Notes: generated by a model from the sequence alone, not told the origin. 64,000 bases of DNA from Rubritalea marina DSM 17716 (GCF_000378105.1 NZ_KB899247.1:62001-126000), one strand, 5' to 3'. Positions 45,239 through 53,755 are shown, counted from the stretch's first letter. Program-made: numbers and translations.

Positions 45239-45266
45239 ATACTTATAGTCCGTGGTCTTATAGTCA
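45239..45266 (+). promoter_or_regulatory. Tandem C-box operators of the restriction-modification controller
   Basis: Two copies of a C-protein operator half site occur in a row: ACTTATAGT at 45241-45249 and CTTATAGTC at 45257-45265, with a CCGTG centre between. This matches the arrangement known for controller-type R-M systems such as Esp1396I, where the C protein activates or represses its own transcription from the left and right sites. It lies 27 bp before the C gene start. Confidence 0.8.
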
Positions 45267-45292
45267 TCATTTAGGTTAGTTTAGCATCCTTA

Positions 45293-45526
45293 ATGATGAA
45301 GGATAAAGAACCAGCTCTTGTTAGACTTGGCGAGAATATACGACTTATTCGAAAAGAAAAAGGCATCTCCCAAGAGGAATTAGCGCACCAAGCGTGTCTA
45401 GACCGTACCTATGTCAGTGGTGTAGAGCGTGGAGATAGAAATCCAACAGTTCTATCAAGCCTCAAGATAGCGAAGGCTCTTGATGTTGACCTAGCTGAAT
45501 TAGTTAAGGAGGTTACGAGTGCCTAA
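45293..45526 (+). CDS. Controller (C) protein of the R-M system
   Basis: A 77-residue XRE-type helix-turn-helix protein. The reading ENIRLIRKEKGISQEELAHQ, then LDRTYVSGVERGDRNP is the classical C.PvuII/C.AhdI-type fold. It delays expression of the restriction enzyme until host DNA has been methylated. The C-box lies directly upstream. Its last 8 bp overlap the start of the methylase gene. Two ATG codons in a row (45293, 45296) can start it; the first is used. Confidence 0.92.
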   Translation: MMKDKEPALVRLGENIRLIRKEKGISQEELAHQACLDRTYVSGVERGDRNPTVLSSLKIAKALDVDLAELVKEVTSA

Positions 45527-46760
45527 GTTCAAATATAGTAAAATTCTAGATCAACTTCTAGAATCTAAGGTGCTCGAAAACGCAGAAGAGAAACGAGCGA
45601 TCGTGACTCATTTCCTTGATCATCCCAATAGCAAGCCAGCGTTGCTTAGTAGTGATGGCCATGCAGATTTAAGATCACATGTGGGATTGCAAGCTGAACC
45701 AAGTTGTCGACTTTCCGAGGGCGATTTATTTCAATCTCAACTAGAACTAGAAGGGTTAGATATACCATTCCCTGCTCCTAAGAACCCTAGGTTTAAGTTT
45801 ATTGATCTGTTCGCGGGTATTGGAGGTTTCAGAATCTCTATGCAAGAATTGGGCGGGGAATGTGTGTTTTCTAGTGAATGGGATCCCTCGGCAAAGAAGA
45901 CTTACGAAGCAAATTATGGTGACTTTCCATATGGAGATATTACTAAAATTGATGAAAGGGAAATTCCTGATCATGACATTTTATGTGCAGGGTTTCCGTG
46001 TCAGGCATTCTCGATAGCTGGCAAGCGTGGAGGTTTTGAAGATACTAGGGGAACATTATTTTTTGATGTTGCTCGGATCATTAAGGAGAAGAAACCAAAG
46101 GCTTTTTTTCTAGAGAATGTTAAGGGCCTGATCAGCCACAAGAGAGGACAAACCTTAGCAACGATTCTACGGACCTTGCGTGAAGATTTAGGTTACTTTG
46201 TTCCTGATCCAGAAGTTCTCAACGCTAAGGATTATGGGGTGCCGCAAAACAGAGAGCGTATCTTTATAGTTGGTTTTAGAACTGATACAGGAGTTAAGAC
46301 GTTTGAATACCCTGAACGCATCGGTACTACGCCTAAGTTTGCTGACGTCAAAGAGAGCGATGAAGTTTCGGTGAAGTACTATATGTCCACTCAGTATCTT
46401 TCTACACTCAGGGCTCACAAAGAACGACATGCAGCAAAAGGTAATGGTTTCGGCTATGAAATCATTTCAGATAATGGCGTTGCTAATGCAGTTGTTTGCG
46501 GAGGAATGGGTAGAGAGAGGAATCTCGTTATCGACCACCGCCTTACAAATTTCACGCCAGTTACTAAAATCAAAGGTGAGGTGAATAGAGAAGGCATCCG
46601 TAGGATGACTCCACGCGAGTGGGCGCGTCTTCAGGGGTACCCAGATGAATTCAAGATAGTTGTCGCGGATGCAAGTGCATACAAACAGTTAGGTAATTCG
46701 GTGGCTGTGCCTGCTATCAAAGCCACCGCAAAAAACATTGTTGGAAGGGTGTTTTCATGA
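45519..46760 (+). CDS. DNA (cytosine-5)-methyltransferase of the R-M system
   Basis: A 413-residue m5C methyltransferase. Motif I FIDLFAGIGGFRIS (residues 94-107), motif IV GFPCQAFS with catalytic C161, motif VI ENVKGL, motif VIII QNRERIFIVGF and motif X YKQLGNSVAVPAI are all present and in order. The N-terminal about 90 residues lie before motif I and resemble a small helical extension. The GTG at 45519 is chosen: a strong AAGGAGG sits 6 bp upstream and the start overlaps the C gene, implying coupling. A short variable region precedes motif IX; the target is expected to be CCGG because of the partner restriction gene. Confidence 0.96.
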   Translation: MPKFKYSKILDQLLESKVLENAEEKRAIVTHFLDHPNSKPALLSSDGHADLRSHVGLQAEPSCRLSEGDLFQSQLELEGLDIPFPAPKNPRFKFIDLFAGIGGFRISMQELGGECVFSSEWDPSAKKTYEANYGDFPYGDITKIDEREIPDHDILCAGFPCQAFSIAGKRGGFEDTRGTLFFDVARIIKEKKPKAFFLENVKGLISHKRGQTLATILRTLREDLGYFVPDPEVLNAKDYGVPQNRERIFIVGFRTDTGVKTFEYPERIGTTPKFADVKESDEVSVKYYMSTQYLSTLRAHKERHAAKGNGFGYEIISDNGVANAVVCGGMGRERNLVIDHRLTNFTPVTKIKGEVNREGIRRMTPREWARLQGYPDEFKIVVADASAYKQLGNSVAVPAIKATAKNIVGRVFS

Positions 46761-47851
46761 GGGGCAACAAAGGAGAGTGGTCTGAACCATACGTCTTAAT
46801 TAAGTTATTGGCTGATGGAAGGTTAGTGCAAGGGGCTCACGATTTGTCTCCTTCTCATGATGAGCCCTATCGGGTGGTAGCTGTCTCACGCGGTGAAAAG
46901 GTGGGGGACGTATTATTTGAAAAGTTTTACTCTAGGGAGGGTGGTGTAATAGGTATTCATTCTGATGGTAAACATATTGCGAATAAAGCAATTGATGAAT
47001 TTTCTACGTGCTCGGCGCTTCTTCTCGAAGAAATCTTGCAACTTAAAGGCAAAGAGACCGTATCAAGTAATCTTTTGGAGAAGTTAAAAGCTCTTTCGAT
47101 AGATTCTGTTAAGGCGGACTCATCGAAAAAGGCTGATATTGATGTCACGATTCATGATCATCATACTGTTACCGACTTGAAGTTAGGTTTTAGTGTGAAG
47201 TCGCAGTTAGGCTCTCCAAGTACGCTAGTGAACGCCTCCAAGGATAACACCAACTTCCGCTACAGATTGAGTGGAGATCTTTCAGAAGAGACTGTGCTGA
47301 AGCTTAATGAGATTGATTCACGTTCAAAGGTGAGAGACAGATTACAGGCACTTAAGGAATGTGGAGTGACACTATATTTTGATAGAGTGATTGGAGACCA
47401 CTATCAAAATAACCTTTTATTGCTGGATCGAGATTTAACCCACATTCTCAGTGAAGCATTGCGCTACTATTATATGGGAGAGGGTACCCAGCTTGGTGAA
47501 ATTGTTTCCAGGTTAGATGTTGTAAATCCGCTGAATTATCCAGGTGATTGTAGTTCAGTTTCGTTCTATGCCTATAAGCTTAAGCGGTATTTAACCGAAT
47601 CTGCTCTAGGGATGATGACCGCAAAACAATGGGACGGAATTCACGAGGCCACTGGGGGGTATATTGTAGTAAAAAAAGATGGAGAGTTAGTTTCTTATCA
47701 CCTACTTCGAAAAAATCTTTTTGAGGATTATTTGCTGCATAATGTGAAGTTTGAGACCCCATCAACGACTAGACACAAATATGGTGAAATTTATGAGCAT
47801 GGAGGCTCCTTTTACATAAATCTAAATTTGCAATTACGTTTCACTTCGTAG
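46757..47851 (+). CDS. HpaII-type restriction endonuclease
   Basis: A 364-residue protein whose opening NKGEWSEPYVLIKLLADG and the GFSVKSQLGSPSTLVNAS centre match the HpaII restriction endonuclease family, which cuts CCGG. The TDLKLGFSVKSQ stretch follows a PD-(D/E)xK-like pattern. It overlaps the methylase stop by four bases (ATGA), so M and R are coupled. The codons are A+T-rich, like the other two R-M genes. Specificity is inferred from family resemblance, not tested. Confidence 0.85.
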   Translation: MRGNKGEWSEPYVLIKLLADGRLVQGAHDLSPSHDEPYRVVAVSRGEKVGDVLFEKFYSREGGVIGIHSDGKHIANKAIDEFSTCSALLLEEILQLKGKETVSSNLLEKLKALSIDSVKADSSKKADIDVTIHDHHTVTDLKLGFSVKSQLGSPSTLVNASKDNTNFRYRLSGDLSEETVLKLNEIDSRSKVRDRLQALKECGVTLYFDRVIGDHYQNNLLLLDRDLTHILSEALRYYYMGEGTQLGEIVSRLDVVNPLNYPGDCSSVSFYAYKLKRYLTESALGMMTAKQWDGIHEATGGYIVVKKDGELVSYHLLRKNLFEDYLLHNVKFETPSTTRHKYGEIYEHGGSFYINLNLQLRFTS

Positions 47852-47922
47852 CGTAACTAACGATCACTTATCACCTACTATTGTGCTCACACTTCAAACC
47901 TAGGTTTCCCCTAGGATGGGGG

Positions 47923-48183
47923 ATGGTAGATAAAAATGTAGAATGCACCCTAGGTTTGGATGAGTTGGAAATCCTATGTGAGGTTCTAGAGAGTCAGGTT
48001 CAGGAATGGGAAGCTTGGGGATGGAGAGCTGAGCATTGCTTCGGCTCAGAGGGCGAGCTGGATGGGTTTTTAAGGTGGTGGTCGGGCTGGGCCCGACAGT
48101 TGAAGTTGGGAGTTTTCGCGTATAAGGCCTGTGGCGCACGCGATCACAGTGACTACAGATTTCTGGGTTCGGAGTCCCGATGA
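47923..48183 (+). CDS. Small Trp/Glu-rich protein, unknown
   Basis: An 86-residue open frame with a consistent acidic and tryptophan-rich pattern (LGLDELEILCEVLESQVQEWEAWGWRAEHC) that would be unlikely in noncoding sequence, but no family is recognised. It may start at the ATG at 47923 or a little upstream at 47881. It lies between the restriction gene and the convergent winged-helix gene, with 10 bp to that stop. Treat as a tentative gene. Confidence 0.45.
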   Translation: MVDKNVECTLGLDELEILCEVLESQVQEWEAWGWRAEHCFGSEGELDGFLRWWSGWARQLKLGVFAYKACGARDHSDYRFLGSESR

Positions 48184-48193
48184 TTTGTTGGGG

Positions 48194-49177
48194 CTATTCA
48201 GTAATCTCTGTGATTGATCTGTGCCATTGAAGCCATTGCTCGATGTATTCTTCTGCTTTGAAGCTGGAGAGTGCGTTGTCTGAGAATTCTGGGAATTGTG
48301 TGGCTGTGGATTCTTGTGCACTCCGAATGACTGAGGATAGGACTAGAGTTTTCGGGGTGTCTACGTGGTGCAGCAAGGACCAGAGATGGCATTGCAGCGC
48401 GCCCCAGCTTGTGGAGTTTTTCCATTGAAGGTCTGCGGGGAGGAGTCCGGTCCAGGTGAGGGGATTGATTTGGAAGAGTTTTTTTCGTCCATCGGTGAAT
48501 GTCTTCATGCCGCCGCCTCGGGTCATTTGAGTGAGGATTTCTTGGATGCCTCGTTGTGAGAACCCTAGGTCTTTGGCGGCTTTGCTGGCGTGCACTTTTC
48601 GTCCGTCGGCGTAGTAGTTGAGGACTTCAGCATGAGCATTGATGCCGAAGAGCGATCTTAATTTGAGGACACTGGCGGCTGGTTCATGTGGGGTCCATTC
48701 TGCTGCCATCTTGCGATCATGGAATGGTGCTCTGAGTAGCCCTGCGTGTTCAAATTCTGGGTCGATATTTTCTGGGAGTGGGAGTGGCTTGGCGGGAGTG
48801 AGGTAGAAGAGTTTCGTGCGAGACGCATGATTAGCTTCTAATCGGGCCCATGCGCTGTGGTGTGGGGATGTCTTCACTGCAATAGCGCTGAGTACTTCTG
48901 GATAGGGAAATTTTTTGCTCAATCCCTGTAGTCGTTTGACATTGATGAGGTCTCCATTGAGGGCTAGCCACGACAGCATTTCATCAAAGAGTCGGGCATC
49001 CCAGCGGCCAAAGGTGTTGGTGATCAGTATGAGTGCTTCTGGGTCGATGATATGATCCACTGTGCCTTTGGGTGAGCTCGCTGTGTAGCCTGCGACTCCG
49101 AGCTTGGCCCAGTCGGTCCAAAGTGTCTGTAGAATGGATTCGAGCCATTGTTGTTTATATGTATTGAACTGCATCAT
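48194..49177 (-). CDS. Winged-helix protein paired with nucleotidyltransferase
   Basis: A 327-residue protein. Its central part (about 185-250) reads as a winged helix: HAEVLNYYADGRKVHASKAA, then KDLGFSQRGIQEILTQMTRG and a basic wing TDGRKKLFQINP. It resembles the AbiEi-type helix-turn-helix partners of nucleotidyltransferase toxins, though with an N-terminal half (about 1-180) that I do not recognise. It overlaps the upstream nucleotidyltransferase gene by 23 bp and has a good ribosome-binding sequence (GGAGG) before its two consecutive ATG codons. Role as antitoxin or repressor is inference from layout. Confidence 0.6.
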   Translation of the reverse strand: MMQFNTYKQQWLESILQTLWTDWAKLGVAGYTASSPKGTVDHIIDPEALILITNTFGRWDARLFDEMLSWLALNGDLINVKRLQGLSKKFPYPEVLSAIAVKTSPHHSAWARLEANHASRTKLFYLTPAKPLPLPENIDPEFEHAGLLRAPFHDRKMAAEWTPHEPAASVLKLRSLFGINAHAEVLNYYADGRKVHASKAAKDLGFSQRGIQEILTQMTRGGGMKTFTDGRKKLFQINPLTWTGLLPADLQWKNSTSWGALQCHLWSLLHHVDTPKTLVLSSVIRSAQESTATQFPEFSDNALSSFKAEEYIEQWLQWHRSITEITE

Positions 49178-49745
49178 CGTGACCTACCTCCATTAAATAT
49201 AGTTTGAGCATGCTCAGGAACCCCTCTGAGCTGTCTTGAGTCTTGACCCATGTGATCGCAAATTCGAGTTCAACGAGTGTTGGGTTTAGCTTTGCTAGAT
49301 CTTGGCCGTGGTAACTGCCCATTTGGTCTACCGCTGCATAAAGTTTGAAGCAGATTTGATCGAGGCGTCCTACGAAGGATACGTGCAGATTAGTTCCGTA
49401 GCTCTTCATCGTTAGGCGGTCTTCTAGCGCATCGGGGAGTCCTACCTGAAAGAGTCCGCCGGGCCCGCTACTTGGACCATTGTTTAGCCAGTCATCAGGG
49501 AGTCCCAGGTCAATAGCCACTCTATTTGCTGTACTGACTAGAGTTTCTGGCAACGGTGCGGGGTTACTCAATTTGCCATCTCTTATGAGCGCTAAAATAT
49601 CTATGTCTTTCGTGGTGCGGAGAACTAGTTCACATGCAATGAGAGCCGACCCACCGCAAACGACAATGTGGTACTCATTGACACCTTCTAAATGGAGAAG
49701 GTCCGAGAGATGTTGTAGACTTTGATCAAGCTCATGCTGATTCAT
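49155..49745 (-). CDS. DUF6036/AbiEii-like nucleotidyltransferase
   Basis: A 196-residue (from ATG 49745) nucleotidyltransferase of the DUF6036 type. The signature hG[GS]...DxD is present: GGSALIACELVL then TKDIDIL, with G31, G32, S33, D47 and D49. The rest is helical and contains DRLTMKSYGTNL and FAITWVKTQDSS. Fold family includes MNT-type antitoxins and AbiEii toxins. ATG at 49745 is chosen because a 17-bp palindrome sits directly upstream; ATG at 49775 would place it inside the gene. Its 3' end overlaps the winged-helix gene, forming a two-gene unit beside the R-M system. Confidence 0.75.
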   Translation of the reverse strand: MNQHELDQSLQHLSDLLHLEGVNEYHIVVCGGSALIACELVLRTTKDIDILALIRDGKLSNPAPLPETLVSTANRVAIDLGLPDDWLNNGPSSGPGGLFQVGLPDALEDRLTMKSYGTNLHVSFVGRLDQICFKLYAAVDQMGSYHGQDLAKLNPTLVELEFAITWVKTQDSSEGFLSMLKLYLMEVGHDDAVQYI

Positions 49746-49747
49746 AT

Positions 49748-49764
49748 TAGTGTTGTAAACACTA
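49748..49764. promoter_or_regulatory. Perfect 17-bp palindrome upstream of the nucleotidyltransferase gene (candidate operator)
   Basis: TAGTGTT at 49748-49754, GTA in the middle, and AACACTA at 49758-49764 form a perfect 7-bp inverted repeat. It ends 3 bp from the ATG at 49745 on the minus strand, a place where the winged-helix partner could bind to control its own operon. Support is symmetry and position only. Confidence 0.5.
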
Positions 49765-50289
49765 GTTGTTAGCATTTCAAGCGCTAATTAAGGGTTGTCG
49801 CGTATAGAGCCTTCGGGCCACGCGATTTGAAGGTTTGGTGCCCACATTTGCGCCCTATCATGTTAGCTGTTAATCAAGTGAGGCGGAATTATCGCACGTG
49901 ATTTCTGTCATGTTTTGATGTGACTTGAGTTCACGTGGCTAGAGGGTGGTATTTATGTCGCCCCTTCAGGGCTCTGTATGGTGGTGGGGAGGAAGCCTAG
50001 GGTTGCGGCTGCGCCTGACCCTAGGCTGGTATGGGGCGCCCCGTTGGGGCTGGCTCCGCACCGCGCGCGTTGAACCAAGTACCTCCACGCTGCGTTGTCG
50101 AGCCACCGCAGTCCGAGAGTGACTAGCGAAGCACGAGCGCTACGCGCAAAGTGAGAGGTGGCGATAGTTGAAGCCTTGGTAATTTGAGGGAATAGCAATA
50201 TTGCTGGAACTCAAGATTGACGCAGGTTGATTCAGCAAGTAGCAGTTCTTTAGCAAAATTTCGATTTTCAAGCATTACCATTCAAGAAA
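49765..50289. other. Gene-poor spacer holding a hairpin element
   Basis: About 520 bp between the palindrome and serC. It contains the three-hairpin element (49959-50051) and after it G+C-rich sequence with no open frame that I believe. The reverse-strand frame across the hairpins (49953-50198) is a product of the element, not a gene. The final 90 bp before serC contain A+T-rich sequence that could hold its promoter, but no clear -35/-10 pair is called. Confidence 0.5.
49959..50051. repeat. Three-hairpin intergenic element
   Basis: Three stem-loops follow one another: GCCC/GGGC around 49960-49972; a perfect 10-bp stem AGCCTAGGGT (49994-50003) with ACCCTAGGCT (50018-50027); and GCCCC/GGGGC around 50038-50050. 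Elements with the same pattern (GCCCC...CCTAGGGT...ACCCTAGG...GGGGC) recur between genes in several Verrucomicrobia and Planctomycetes genomes. This is from memory and there is only one copy in this window. It lies in a 544-bp gene-free space beside the defence genes. Confidence 0.55.
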
Positions 50290-51408
50290 ATGTCAAAACC
50301 AACGACCACACCAGATCGCCCGTATTTTTCATCAGGCCCATGCGCCAAGAGACCAGGCTATAGCTTGGCTAATCTGAAGACTGAGTGTCTCGGTCGTTCG
50401 CACCGCTCGGCCATTGGCAAGGCTGTGCTGCAGGAGGCAATCGACAAGACACGCAAGATTCTCAATGTGCCAGATGACTACCTCATCGGTATCGTGCCTG
50501 CTTCTGACACTGGTGCGGTGGAAATGATTCTTTGGCACACACTTGGCGGGCGTGCGGTGGACGTCTGCCACTGGGAGTCCTTCGGTAAGGGGTGGCTCAC
50601 TGACATCACTAAGCAGCTCAAGCTCCCTGAAGTGAATGAAATCACAGCGGACTACGGCGTGCTTCCAGACCTCACTCAGGTGAAGCCTGAGAACGATGTG
50701 GTCTTTACCTACAATGGTACGACCTCAGGGGTGCGCGTGGACAATGTCGACTGGATCTCGGACGAGCGTGAGGGCATCACGATCTGTGACGCGACCTCTG
50801 CAGCATTTGCGATGGACCTTCCATGGGAGAAGCTCGATGTGACTACGTATTCCTGGCAGAAGGTGCTTGGGGGTGAAGGTGGTCACGGGATGGTGATCCT
50901 CAGCCCGAAGGCAGTAGCGCGTATCGAGTCCTACAAGCCGGATCGTCCGCTTCCTAAAATTTTCCGTCTCCTCAAAGGCGACTCTATCAATGCGGGTATC
51001 TTCCGCGGTGAAACCATCAACACACCATCGATGCTCGCTGTGGTGGATTACATCGATGCGCTCGACTGGGCGGATTCCATCGGTGGTCTCACTGGCATGA
51101 TTGGCCGTGCGGATGCCAACAAGGCGGTGATCGACAAGTTCGTGGCTGAGCGCGACTGGGTCAGCAACCTTGCGGTGGATCCAGCCACTGCGTCCTCCAC
51201 TTCTGTCTGTCTCAGCCTCGATCTCGATGCCGATAAGGTGAAGGCGATGGTCAAGCTACTCGCTGCTGAGGATGCTGCCTATGACATCGGTGCCTACCGT
51301 GATGCGCCTGCAGGGCTTCGTATCTGGTGTGGTGCTACCGTGAATAGCGAGGACCTCGAGGCGCTTATCCCATGGCTCGACTGGGCCTACGCGGAAGTTC
51401 AGAAGTAG
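50290..51408 (+). CDS. serC: Phosphoserine aminotransferase
   Basis: A 372-residue PLP enzyme converting 3-phosphohydroxypyruvate and glutamate to phosphoserine (serine, and also pyridoxal biosynthesis). It belongs to the archaeal/alphaproteobacterial-type group of SerC (opening [15 protein letters not shown], with GRSHRS). The PLP lysine is K191 in [15 protein letters not shown]. The final region [20 protein letters not shown] is normal. The gene is transcribed alone, with its own terminator. Confidence 0.93.
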   Translation: MSKPTTTPDRPYFSSGPCAKRPGYSLANLKTECLGRSHRSAIGKAVLQEAIDKTRKILNVPDDYLIGIVPASDTGAVEMILWHTLGGRAVDVCHWESFGKGWLTDITKQLKLPEVNEITADYGVLPDLTQVKPENDVVFTYNGTTSGVRVDNVDWISDEREGITICDATSAAFAMDLPWEKLDVTTYSWQKVLGGEGGHGMVILSPKAVARIESYKPDRPLPKIFRLLKGDSINAGIFRGETINTPSMLAVVDYIDALDWADSIGGLTGMIGRADANKAVIDKFVAERDWVSNLAVDPATASSTSVCLSLDLDADKVKAMVKLLAAEDAAYDIGAYRDAPAGLRIWCGATVNSEDLEALIPWLDWAYAEVQK

Positions 51409-51438
51409 ATTGATTCACGCTTCTCTAGATTTTGATGC

Positions 51439-51470
51439 AAAAGCTTCGTCGGTTTCGGCGGAGCTTTTTT
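51439..51470 (+). terminator. Intrinsic terminator of serC
   Basis: A 13-bp stem with two G-T type mismatches (51439-51451 with 51456-51468), 4-nt loop, and T run to 51470. It lies 31 bp after the serC stop and faces the ilvC terminator. Confidence 0.88.
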
Positions 51471-51516
51471 GTTGGTGCAAGGGCAGGCAGAGCGAAGGGT
51501 GTCTCTGCGATGGAAT

Positions 51517-51549
51517 AAAAAAGGGCACCGCATTGCTGCGATGCCCTTT
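51517..51549 (-). terminator. Intrinsic terminator of ilvC
   Basis: An 8-bp stem (51520-51527 with 51542-51549) with a further inner hairpin, followed on the minus strand by six T (A-run 51517-51522). It lies 25 bp past the ilvC stop. Confidence 0.88.
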
Positions 51550-51573
51550 GGTAGAGAATGATGGGAAGGTCGA

Positions 51574-53046
51574 TTAAACGATCTTCTTCATGTTGGCCAT
51601 GCCTTCGCGGAGGAATTCGCCAGTCTCTTCCACTTCGTGGGTGCGGATGAGAGCGTTCACCTGAACGAGGAGGCTGTTGTCGACAGAGTTGTCTGAGGAC
51701 TCGAGGCCTTTGCCGATCACGTCGAGGCTGAGGTCTTCAACGAAGTCAGTGAGGAGTGGCACTGCAGCGTGTGAGAAGAGGTAGCAACCGTACTCAGCTG
51801 TGTCGGAAATGATGCGGTTCATTTCGAAGAGCTTCTTACGTGCGATGGTGTTGGCGATGAGTGGAGTTTCGTGGAGTGACTCGTAGTATGCAGACTCAGG
51901 CTGGATGCCAGAATCAACCATGGCTTCGAAAGCGAGCTCAACACCAGCCTTGACCATAGCCACCATGACGATGCCTTTGTCGAAGTAGTCTTGCTCAGAG
52001 ATGTCGCCGGATGCAGTGGACTTCTCGAATGCAGTTTCACCAGTCTCCTTACGCCATGTGAGGAGGTTGATGTCGTCGTTTGCCCAGTCAGCCATCATGG
52101 TGGAGGAGAACTCGCCGGAGATGATGTCGTCCATGTGCTTGTAGAAGAGTGGGCGCATGAGGCCTTTGAGCTCTTCAGAAAGTTGGAAAGCAACGATCTT
52201 TGCAGGGTTGGAGAGGCGGTCCATCATGTTGGTGATGCCACCGTGCTTGAGTGCTTCGGTGATGGTTTCCCAGCCGTACTGGATGAGCTTGGATGCGTAG
52301 CCTTCTTCGATGCCTTCTTTTACCATCTTGTCGAAGCAGAGGATGGAGCCAGCCTGGAGGAGACCACAGAGGATGGTCTGCTCGCCCATGAGGTCGGACT
52401 TCACTTCAGCAACGAAGGATGAGTTGAGTACACCTGCGTGGTGACCACCTTGTGCTACACAGAGAGCCTTAGCGATCTCGATGCCTTCGCCACTTGGGTC
52501 GTTTTCAACGTGGCAGGAGATGAGTGTTGGAACACCAAAGCCGCGCTTGTATTCTTCGCGTACTTCAGAACCAGGTGACTTAGGTGCCACCATGATCACG
52601 GTGAGGTCCTTACGGATCTGTGTGCCTTCTTCAACGATGTTGAAACCGTGAGCGTAGGAGAAAGTAGCGCCTTCCTTCATGTGTGGGACTACTGTCTCGA
52701 CTACGGATGTGTGTTGCTTGTCTGGAGCAAGGTTCATCACGATGTCAGCAGTCGGAAGCATTTCTTCGTAAGTGCCAACGGCGAAACCGTTTTCAGAGGC
52801 ATTGAGGAAAGACTGGCGCTTTTCAGCGATTGCTGCGTCGCGGAGTGCGTAGGACACGTCGAGACCGGAGTCGCGCATGTTGAGGCCTTGGTTGAGACCC
52901 TGAGCACCGCAACCAACGATTACGATTTTCTTGCCTTCAGCGGCTTTGGTGCCGTTAGCAAACTCAGATGCGTCCATGAAGTGACAGTCGCCAAGCTCAG
53001 AGAGCTTGCGGCGAAGCGGAAGTGTGTTGAAGTAATTTTCAGCCAT
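51574..53046 (-). CDS. ilvC: Ketol-acid reductoisomerase, class II
   Basis: A 490-residue NADPH enzyme of valine, leucine and isoleucine synthesis. The Rossmann motif is [18 protein letters not shown]; the [18 protein letters not shown] segment and the duplicated C-terminal knotted domain (two copies of the same fold from about residue 200) mark the long class II form, close to the 491-residue E. coli enzyme. The ATG at 53046 is used. It is transcribed alone with its own terminator; the partner genes ilvB, ilvN and ilvD are not in the window. Confidence 0.97.
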   Translation of the reverse strand: MAENYFNTLPLRRKLSELGDCHFMDASEFANGTKAAEGKKIVIVGCGAQGLNQGLNMRDSGLDVSYALRDAAIAEKRQSFLNASENGFAVGTYEEMLPTADIVMNLAPDKQHTSVVETVVPHMKEGATFSYAHGFNIVEEGTQIRKDLTVIMVAPKSPGSEVREEYKRGFGVPTLISCHVENDPSGEGIEIAKALCVAQGGHHAGVLNSSFVAEVKSDLMGEQTILCGLLQAGSILCFDKMVKEGIEEGYASKLIQYGWETITEALKHGGITNMMDRLSNPAKIVAFQLSEELKGLMRPLFYKHMDDIISGEFSSTMMADWANDDINLLTWRKETGETAFEKSTASGDISEQDYFDKGIVMVAMVKAGVELAFEAMVDSGIQPESAYYESLHETPLIANTIARKKLFEMNRIISDTAEYGCYLFSHAAVPLLTDFVEDLSLDVIGKGLESSDNSVDNSLLVQVNALIRTHEVEETGEFLREGMANMKKIV

Positions 53047-53182
53047 AATGTTGTTCAGTTGTTGGGGGGAGTTAGAATTGACCTGCGCATCTAAGACTAA
53101 AACCTTGGTTGCGTAAATTGAATTAATCGCGGAGTTTTATTGCGATGCGCGCAATGGTTGAGATGCTGTGTGCGAGCGGGTA

Positions 53183-53755
53183 TTAACCACGGGTGACTTT
53201 GGTGACTTTTCCATCTTTGACGTGGAAGTTGAGTCGATCTGGTCGGAGGTCGAGTGTCATGGGGCGTGGTTTGCCATCGACTTCGATGACTCGGCAACGA
53301 AGCTCATGTTTCTTGCTGAGTGCTTGAGCATCTTCGATGCTGAGTCCGATGAAGTCAGTGTCGTTTGGTTTTGCTTTGGATTGATGCACGAGGGTGGCGC
53401 CTTTGATGATCTCTGGAATTTGGGATTCGGTGATGACGGTGTAGCCTTCGCTGTCCTCCCAAGTTTGGCCGTAGACGTAGAGTTTGCGTGGGAGTTTGAG
53501 CAATTCCTGGGGAAGCTCGATTTGGTCAATGGCTTTGCCGACGATGCCAGCAGAGTTGCTGGTGTCGTTTGGTTGGGAGGTTTTGGCAATGAGGATGAGG
53601 GCATTTGCGGACTGGTACACTTCGATGATTTCTAGCTGCCAAATTGGGGCGGGTGTGGCGATTTCAATACTCAATGGTTTGAGTGTTGGGTTTTCATTGG
53701 CAAGTAATGGAGTACTTAAGCAAGTGAGGCCGAGAAGTGGTAGTAGGAGTTTCAT
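53183..53755 (-). CDS. Secreted protein with I78-inhibitor-like C-terminal domain
   Basis: A 190-residue exported protein. A signal peptide (LLLPLLGLTCLSTPLLANE) leads to a beta-rich domain of unknown family (about 25-130, with YGQTWEDSEGYTVI). The last 55 residues read like peptidase-inhibitor I78 family proteins: GLSIEDAQALSKKH, then RCRVIEVDGKPRPM and the characteristic RPDRLNFHVKDGKVTKVTRG end. Starting ATG is 53755 (TTG at 53761 is less likely). Whether it inhibits a peptidase is unknown. Confidence 0.65.
   Translation of the reverse strand: MKLLLPLLGLTCLSTPLLANENPTLKPLSIEIATPAPIWQLEIIEVYQSANALILIAKTSQPNDTSNSAGIVGKAIDQIELPQELLKLPRKLYVYGQTWEDSEGYTVITESQIPEIIKGATLVHQSKAKPNDTDFIGLSIEDAQALSKKHELRCRVIEVDGKPRPMTLDLRPDRLNFHVKDGKVTKVTRG

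Noticed and set aside
49953-50198. 81-residue reverse-strand open frame over the hairpin element
   Set aside because: It follows the hairpin stems, has no start context and resembles the spurious proteins often called on such elements.
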